Shown here one piece after another: positions 59,807 to 64,000 of a stretch of DNA of 64,000 nucleotides. The DNA is from Chloroflexota bacterium (GTDB lineage: Bacteria; Chloroflexota; Dormibacteria; Dormibacterales; Dormibacteraceae): contig VBDR01000039.1 of the NCBI GenBank assembly GCA_005882135.1, positions 1-64,000 on the forward strand, read 5' to 3'. The notes beneath the pieces are model-generated. The model saw only the letters and a list, made by a program, of their open reading frames with translations, had not been told where the DNA came from and did not search any database. A program made the translations under genes and the position numbers. How positions within the stretch are numbered: the stretch's first letter is position 1; the number at the start of each line of letters is the position of its first letter.

Positions 59807-60538
59807 GTGAGCCTTTCCGACCTCGTTCTCAGCCTCGCGGACAACAAGCAGATGCTGGGACTGCGTTACGCAGAATGGGCGACCCGCGCTCCTTCGCTCG
59901 AGGCGGATATCGCGGCGGCCGCTATGGGTCTCGACGACCTCGGCCACAGCCGCGTCCTGTACGGATGTCTCGAGCCGCTCGGCGTGGACCCGCGGGGCCC
60001 CGAACGCGAGTCGGATCCGGCCAGCCTGCGCAACCTTGCCTACTTCGACGATCCATGGACCGAGTGGTCGCAGTTCGTGGCCGCCAACGCAATCCTCGAC
60101 ACGGCGTTCACCGTGATGATCGAGGCGTGCGTCGGCGGATCAGTCGACGTGCTGCAGCAGCGGCTGCGGAAGATGCTGCTGGAGGAGCGCTACCACTTCC
60201 TGCACGGTCGCAGCTGGCTGCGGTCGGGCATCGACACCGAACCGCTGCAGCGCGCGTGGCGCGAGGCGATCGAGTGGTTCGGGCCACCGGACGGTGAGTC
60301 CGCCAAGCTGCATCGCGAAGGCAAGCTGAGCCTGGGCCCGGCCGAGCTGCGTGCGCGCCTCGAAGAGCGGCTCGAGATGAAAGCGCCGCCCGTCACCAGC
60401 GATTGGAAGGGCTGGGACCCCATCCGCCGCCGCGCCCGCCCAGGCTCGATCGATGCGCACACGTTCGGCATGCTGCGTGGTCTCGAGGAGAAGAAATATG
60501 CGCCGCCCACCGCGAAACAAGCAGCCCCACGCGCCTAG
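59807..60538 (+). CDS. paaC: 1,2-phenylacetyl-CoA epoxidase, subunit PaaC
   Basis: 243 aa. Ferritin-like partner of PaaA: LADNKQMLGLRYAEWATRAPSLEADIAAAAMGLDDLGHSRVLYG and MLLEERYHFLHGRSWL. Ligand positions are partly degenerate, as expected of the structural subunit. GTG start, with GGGGAGG from the adjoining repeat upstream. The gene overlaps the zinc-ribbon gene by 41 bp. Confidence 0.93.
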   Translation: MSLSDLVLSLADNKQMLGLRYAEWATRAPSLEADIAAAAMGLDDLGHSRVLYGCLEPLGVDPRGPERESDPASLRNLAYFDDPWTEWSQFVAANAILDTAFTVMIEACVGGSVDVLQQRLRKMLLEERYHFLHGRSWLRSGIDTEPLQRAWREAIEWFGPPDGESAKLHREGKLSLGPAELRARLEERLEMKAPPVTSDWKGWDPIRRRARPGSIDAHTFGMLRGLEEKKYAPPTAKQAAPRA

Positions 60539-60716
60539 ACCCGCATCGCGGTCCGAGACGACCTCACCACCGGGCGGGGAAGTACCTGATCCCCGCTGTC
60601 CGCACTGCAGCGCGCGAGACGCGGAAGTCATCTCGCTGTTCGGGACGCAGGCGATGACGCTTCAGTACCGCTGCCGGCGGTGCGGCACGGTGTTCGAAGC
60701 GATCAAGTACGACTAG
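60498..60716 (+). CDS. Detached PaaD C-terminal zinc ribbon
   Basis: 72 aa. CPHCSARDAEVISLFGTQAMTLQYRCRRCGTVFEAIKYD has the CxxC...CxxC pattern and spacing of the E. coli PaaD C-terminal domain. GAGGAG lies 7 nt before the ATG, which is inside paaC. It is the last gene of the operon and presumably works with the MIP18 protein in maturing the epoxidase. Stop shares CTAG with the next, convergent gene. Confidence 0.85.
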   Translation: MRRPPRNKQPHAPRPASRSETTSPPGGEVPDPRCPHCSARDAEVISLFGTQAMTLQYRCRRCGTVFEAIKYD

Positions 60717-61429
60717 GCTTCATCCTCTTCATCCTCCTGGTCGCCTGCCGCGGAGCGGCGCCGGCGCATCACCGCCAGCGGGAGTCCCGCCAGCACGACG
60801 ACCACGATCAGCACAGCGACGATGATCGGCAGCGTCTGCCCACCGCCGACGGTAACGGCCCCGGGCGGCGGCGAGGACGCGACGTAACCCGCAGCAAAGT
60901 AGCCCAGCTTGTCGGTCGAGGCGAAGATCGTGTATGGCTGCCCTTGCTGCGAGCGCTCGAGCACTGTCCACGCGCCGCTCGGATCGTCGGCACGATAGAT
61001 CGCGTCGGGGTGCGGCTCGAGGTTGGAGTAAAGCATCGTCACGTTCGCCCTCTTTTTCAGGGGCGCGTCAGCGGTGATCTTGTAGATGTTGGTCACGAAC
61101 TGGACGCCCTTCGGCTGCGGGCACGTGTTGAGAGGCGCAACGTCGACCGAGATCGAGCTCTTGCCGGCCGCGTCGAAGGAATCGGGCAAGAAACCGATCA
61201 CGATCTGGCCGTCCTGCGTGTAGGCCGAATTGGCGTCGCTCTTTCCGTCGATCACCTTGATGTCGGTGTGCCCCTCGCTTGGCTTGGTGTTGGCGCCCGC
61301 CTGAGGCGGTGGGCACGTCCAGTTATAGGGCTGCAGCGGGCCGAAGCCATCGTAGAAGCCGGGCGTCACCATCCATGCGGCGAGCACGTATGCGATCGCG
61401 GCGGCCGCGAGGACAGCCAGGCGCTTCAC
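60713..61429 (-). CDS. Membrane-anchored hypothetical protein
   Basis: 238 aa. An N-terminal hydrophobic segment (LAVLAAAAIAYVLAAWMVTP), a central extracytoplasmic beta-rich domain with two Cys (WTCPPPQAG, LNTCPQPKG) and a C-terminal helix (TLPIIVAVLIVVVVLAGLPLAV) followed by a basic then acidic tail (RRRRSAAGDQEDEEDEA). No family assigned. GTG 61429 overlaps the upstream stop as GTGA. Confidence 0.65.
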   Translation of the reverse strand: MKRLAVLAAAAIAYVLAAWMVTPGFYDGFGPLQPYNWTCPPPQAGANTKPSEGHTDIKVIDGKSDANSAYTQDGQIVIGFLPDSFDAAGKSSISVDVAPLNTCPQPKGVQFVTNIYKITADAPLKKRANVTMLYSNLEPHPDAIYRADDPSGAWTVLERSQQGQPYTIFASTDKLGYFAAGYVASSPPPGAVTVGGGQTLPIIVAVLIVVVVLAGLPLAVMRRRRSAAGDQEDEEDEA

Positions 61430-61986
61430 AGCGCGAGGTCGGCGACCACGTGGCCGACGATCGGCGCCACCAGGTCCTTGCAAGCCCATCGCCACAACGC
61501 AAGCAGCAAGCCCGCGGCAGCCACGGCGCCCAGGAACTCGGGCGGGTGCGAGAGCGCGTGAGCGACCGTCCAGATCAGGGTGCTGCCGGCGACGGCGACC
61601 GGCGCCCCCCCCAGCTCATCGAGGGCCGCATAGAGGGCTCCGCGGAAGGCAAGCTCCTCTCCGACTGATACCGCGATGGCCGCGGCGGCCAGCCCAGCCG
61701 GCAGCAGGGGCACGGCGCCGCTCCGCGCGGCCGCGGGCAGGAGGAGCACGGCGCCGAGGGCGAGACCGCCGATGACGCGCAGCGCCAAATGCGATTTGCC
61801 CAGCCCCAACCCGTTCGCGGGCCAGCCAAGCGCTACCACCGCCAGGGCGGCGCCGCCGAGCAGCAGGGCTGCGACCGTGAAATGGGAATCTTGGGCGAGG
61901 AGGACCCGCGTCCATTCGACGAGGAGGATGTAGGAGGCGACCAGTCCGGCGCGGAGTGCCGACCGGCTTCTGACCGCCGAAATCAA
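61426..61986 (-). CDS. CPBP-family intramembrane protease
   Basis: 186 aa with about five hydrophobic segments. The motif VSVGEELAFRGALYAAL contains the EExxxR signature, and TLIWTVAHALSHPPEF and VGHVVADL provide the conserved His residues. CPBP (CAAX-prenyl-protease-like) enzymes cleave within the membrane, and some give self-immunity to bacteriocins. TTG start overlaps the fdhD stop as TTGA, so it is the second gene of the fdhD cluster. Confidence 0.87.
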   Translation of the reverse strand: MISAVRSRSALRAGLVASYILLVEWTRVLLAQDSHFTVAALLLGGAALAVVALGWPANGLGLGKSHLALRVIGGLALGAVLLLPAAARSGAVPLLPAGLAAAAIAVSVGEELAFRGALYAALDELGGAPVAVAGSTLIWTVAHALSHPPEFLGAVAAAGLLLALWRWACKDLVAPIVGHVVADLAL

Positions 61987-62819
61987 CTAGCCAGCCGTTC
62001 GGGCGCCGCGTAGACGTTGAAGCGCTCACCACGAAGGAATCCGACCAGCGTCTGGTTGAACTCGCGTGACAGCGCGACGGCCAGGCTCGACGGGGCGCCG
62101 ACCGCGGCCAGCAGGGGCATCCCGGCCGTGATCGATTTCTGGACGATCTCGTAACCGGCGCGCCCGCTCACGACCAGGATCGCGTCCCGCGCCGGAAGCC
62201 GGCCGTCCAGCAGCATCCGCCCGACCACCTTGTCGACCGCGTTGTGCCGGCCGATGTCCTCGCGCATGCAGATGAGATCGCCGCCGGAGCTGAACAGCCC
62301 GGCGGCATGGAGGCCCCCGGTACGCTCGAAGACGCCCTGGCCAGAGCGCAACCGTTCCACCAGCGGCGGCAGCAGGGCGGGATCGATGGTCGGGCCGGCG
62401 GGAAGTTGGGCGAGGTCGCGCCGGAGGTCCTCGATCAGGACCGCGCCGCACACGCCGCAGGCGGAGCTGGAGAGCATCGACCGTTCGGGCCTGCGGCGAG
62501 GCGCCACCGCGAGCTGGACGTCGATTTGATTCGACTCGACCAGGGAGGAATCGACCGAGATTCCGGACGCGGTCTCGCCAGACTCGGCGCTGATGCGAAC
62601 GTGCCCGATGGCGTCGAGCGAACGGACGATGCCCTCGGCGAACATCAGGCCGAGGGCGAGCTCGATGTCTTCACCTGGCGTGCGCATGACGACAGACAGG
62701 GGGACGCCGTCGAGCATCAACTGCAGCGGCTCTTCTGTGACGACGGCGTCGGGGACTTCACTCCATGCACCAGACGACCATTTGCGGACGCGTACGCCGG
62801 GCGCGGGCGGTTTCGCCAT
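61983..62819 (-). CDS. fdhD: Formate dehydrogenase accessory sulfurtransferase FdhD
   Basis: 278 aa. MLSSSACGVCGAVLIEDL holds the CxxC pair that transfers sulfur. TPGEDIELALGLMFAEGIV, GLHAAGLFSS, CMREDIGRHNAVDKVVG and ILVVSGRAGYEIVQKSITAGMPLLAAVGAPSSLAVALS are family blocks. FdhD sulfurates the molybdenum cofactor of formate dehydrogenase, so the organism should have one elsewhere. Starts directly after the upstream PPOX-like gene. Confidence 0.94.
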   Translation of the reverse strand: MAKPPAPGVRVRKWSSGAWSEVPDAVVTEEPLQLMLDGVPLSVVMRTPGEDIELALGLMFAEGIVRSLDAIGHVRISAESGETASGISVDSSLVESNQIDVQLAVAPRRRPERSMLSSSACGVCGAVLIEDLRRDLAQLPAGPTIDPALLPPLVERLRSGQGVFERTGGLHAAGLFSSGGDLICMREDIGRHNAVDKVVGRMLLDGRLPARDAILVVSGRAGYEIVQKSITAGMPLLAAVGAPSSLAVALSREFNQTLVGFLRGERFNVYAAPERLAS

Positions 62820-63704
62820 CTAGCCTTCGGCGACGCGCAGCTGCCGCGCGGGTCGCGGCACCGCGGTCGTGATTGCAAATCCGCGCCACGACGTGACTCG
62901 CTCTGGCCTGAGGTCGATGACCGGTGGGACTTCCGAAACGACGATGCCGTAGCGCTCGGCGATCGCATCGCCGCCGCTCGATGCTGTGAACGTGCCTCGC
63001 ACGCATGCGCCGACCATCAGTGAAGGTCGGAAGCTGTGGTGCGATTCGACCACCAGGGCACCCGGCGAGCCAGAGCGTGGATGTCCACTCGTGGGCGCCA
63101 GCGTGACCTGACCGTGCTCGACCTCCCAAAAGGCGGGGCGGATGATGGGCAGGCCGCCTTCGATCCAGCACGCATAGCCGCGCGCGACGCCGGCGAGGCG
63201 CCGGCTGACCTCCGCCGGAACGGCGGGCACGCGGGCCGCCTGCGCGGATGGGAATGGGGCGCCCTCGACAAGGTCTGCGTGGCTCAGCTTCAGTCGGAGC
63301 ACCACGCGGTTGTACGGCATCCATTCCCGCGGCAGTCGGGCCAGGTCGAGCGCGTAGCCGGCGATGAACGGTGCGTTGCGCAGCGCATAACCGGCCATGC
63401 CGAGGAGGTAGCCCGGACCGTCCAACATGGCGCGGACCTGGCTCGAGACCTTGAGGGGGTCGAAGACTTCAAGCGCCCCGCGCAGCAGCACGGCCTGCGA
63501 GCCGCCGTCGACGAGGAACGCGGCCCGCGGGTCGCGCTTGGCGATGATCGTCTTGGCCGCGAAACGTGAGGTGGTCATCCAGAGCGACCCGATCGCGTAG
63601 CTGTACACGGCCGGGTTCACGAGCGGCAGGCGCCCTGAGCGCAGCGCGAGCATGCCGATCGAGGCCCGGCCGAGGATCGCACTCGCCTCGCGGGTCAGCT
63701 TCAT
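62820..63704 (-). CDS. Pyridoxamine-5-phosphate-oxidase-like (split-barrel) protein
   Basis: 294 aa. The N-terminal 160 residues read as a flavin/F420 split barrel: REASAILGRASIGMLALRSGRLPLVNPAVYSYAIGSLWMTTSRFAAKTIIAKRDPRAAFLVDGG. The C-terminal part is a second, shorter domain with no family call. Possibly FMN-, F420- or haem-binding. It abuts fdhD with a 0-nt gap, so the two are co-transcribed, but a functional link is not evident. Confidence 0.7.
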   Translation of the reverse strand: MKLTREASAILGRASIGMLALRSGRLPLVNPAVYSYAIGSLWMTTSRFAAKTIIAKRDPRAAFLVDGGSQAVLLRGALEVFDPLKVSSQVRAMLDGPGYLLGMAGYALRNAPFIAGYALDLARLPREWMPYNRVVLRLKLSHADLVEGAPFPSAQAARVPAVPAEVSRRLAGVARGYACWIEGGLPIIRPAFWEVEHGQVTLAPTSGHPRSGSPGALVVESHHSFRPSLMVGACVRGTFTASSGGDAIAERYGIVVSEVPPVIDLRPERVTSWRGFAITTAVPRPARQLRVAEG

Positions 63705-63722
63705 GGGAAAAACTCTAGAGGC

Positions 63723-64000
63723 TCAAGTTTCGAGGGATTCTCGAATTCGTTCCAGGGCGCGCTCGAGGCGCCGGCGGACCATCCCCTCCAGGCGGCGCGC
63801 GACCGCGGCTCCGATCACCGATGCCGGAGGTTCGTAGGCGATGCGGAGCCCGATTTTTACGCTCCCGGGCGCGACCTTTGTGAAAGTGAACCCGCCCTCC
63901 TGTTTGACCAGCCCGGACTCCGAGATCCAGCCGATCTCGTGCGGCCGCCGCCAACGGTTCAGCCGGAGCACGTTCCGGAGCGGGAGTCCGAGCGCGACCA
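63723..64000 (-). CDS. SRPBCC-family protein, truncated by the window edge
   Basis: C-terminal 92 codons of a protein whose start lies beyond the window. NVLRLNRWRRPHEIGWISESG, GGFTFTKVAPGSVKIGLRIAYEPP and a helix RRLEGMVRRRLERALERIRESL match START/polyketide-cyclase-like folds that bind hydrophobic ligands. An in-frame GTG at 63971 exists but the frame continues upstream without stop. Confidence 0.7.
   Translation of the reverse strand, partial: VALGLPLRNVLRLNRWRRPHEIGWISESGLVKQEGGFTFTKVAPGSVKIGLRIAYEPPASVIGAAVARRLEGMVRRRLERALERIRESLET

Overview
The window is GC-rich bacterial DNA with dense coding on both strands. Several features fit a soil member of the Actinomycetota, Chloroflexota or Candidatus Dormibacterota (Terrabacteria): an F420-type nitroreductase, an R2-like ligand-binding oxidase, an LCP-family ligase, an aerobic phenylacetyl-CoA epoxidase operon, a SnoaL-tailed sigma factor next to a STAS protein, many GTG/TTG starts and several probably leaderless promoters. 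The phylum is an inference and cannot be fixed from the sequence alone. Packing is tight. Co-directional genes often overlap by ATGA, GTGA or TTGA, and four convergent pairs share one palindromic CTAG as both stop codons.

Layout. 0-1.7 kb: IS1182-type transposase. 1.7-4.4 kb: DHA2 efflux pump and small membrane protein facing a TetR regulator across a palindrome. 4.4-7.6 kb: ACT protein, LysE exporter, principal-type sigma factor, PfpI/DJ-1 protein, YjbQ. 7.6-16.3 kb: signalling block with Crp, MEDS/DcmR-type regulator, LuxR response regulator, winged-helix regulator, CheR-PAS, CheB and a PAS histidine kinase, interrupted by a MetE-like methyltransferase. 16.3-19.4 kb: Y-family DNA polymerase with an SOS-like box at its start, and a GHKL ATPase carrying a C-terminal HExxH motif. 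19.4-25.7 kb: reductase plus second DHA2 pump, STAS protein and sigma factor overlapping antisense, FtsH. 25.9-31.7 kb: mixed redox and repair genes (R2lox, alkyltransferase-like protein, enoyl-CoA hydratase, LLM oxidoreductase) and tRNA-Tyr. 31.8-40 kb: MFS, LysM-CHAP hydrolase, FabG with gamma-glutamyltransferase, GT51 glycosyltransferase, TolB-like protein with LCP. 40-45 kb: a three-gene cation transport operon (CDF-like, MgtE_N-CBS, divergent NRAMP), HEAT protein with a basic tail, F420-type nitroreductase. 45-50.6 kb: FIDDP/FIDEP-motif pair, tRNA-Arg, M32 carboxypeptidase, nitrilase, HMG-CoA lyase, phosphoesterase. 50.6-58 kb: lipoprotein, NQR2/RnfD-like membrane protein, truncated globin with an AhpD-like gene, oxidoreductases, pirin, tRNA-His. 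58-60.7 kb: paaA-paaD-paaB-paaC plus a detached PaaD zinc ribbon. 60.7-64 kb: fdhD cluster.

The most notable signal is at 53.4-54.0 kb. An AhpD/carboxymuconolactone-decarboxylase gene has an in-frame TGA exactly where the second cysteine of its CxxC motif belongs. About 20 nt further on lies a small stem-loop shaped like a bacterial SECIS element. This reads as a CxxU selenoprotein, encoded directly behind a truncated haemoglobin. Other points of interest are the split PaaD, a CheB that seems to need a CTG start, the STAS/sigma antisense overlap, and a dispersed bipartite hairpin repeat found at gene ends, one copy of which supplies the ribosome binding site of paaC.
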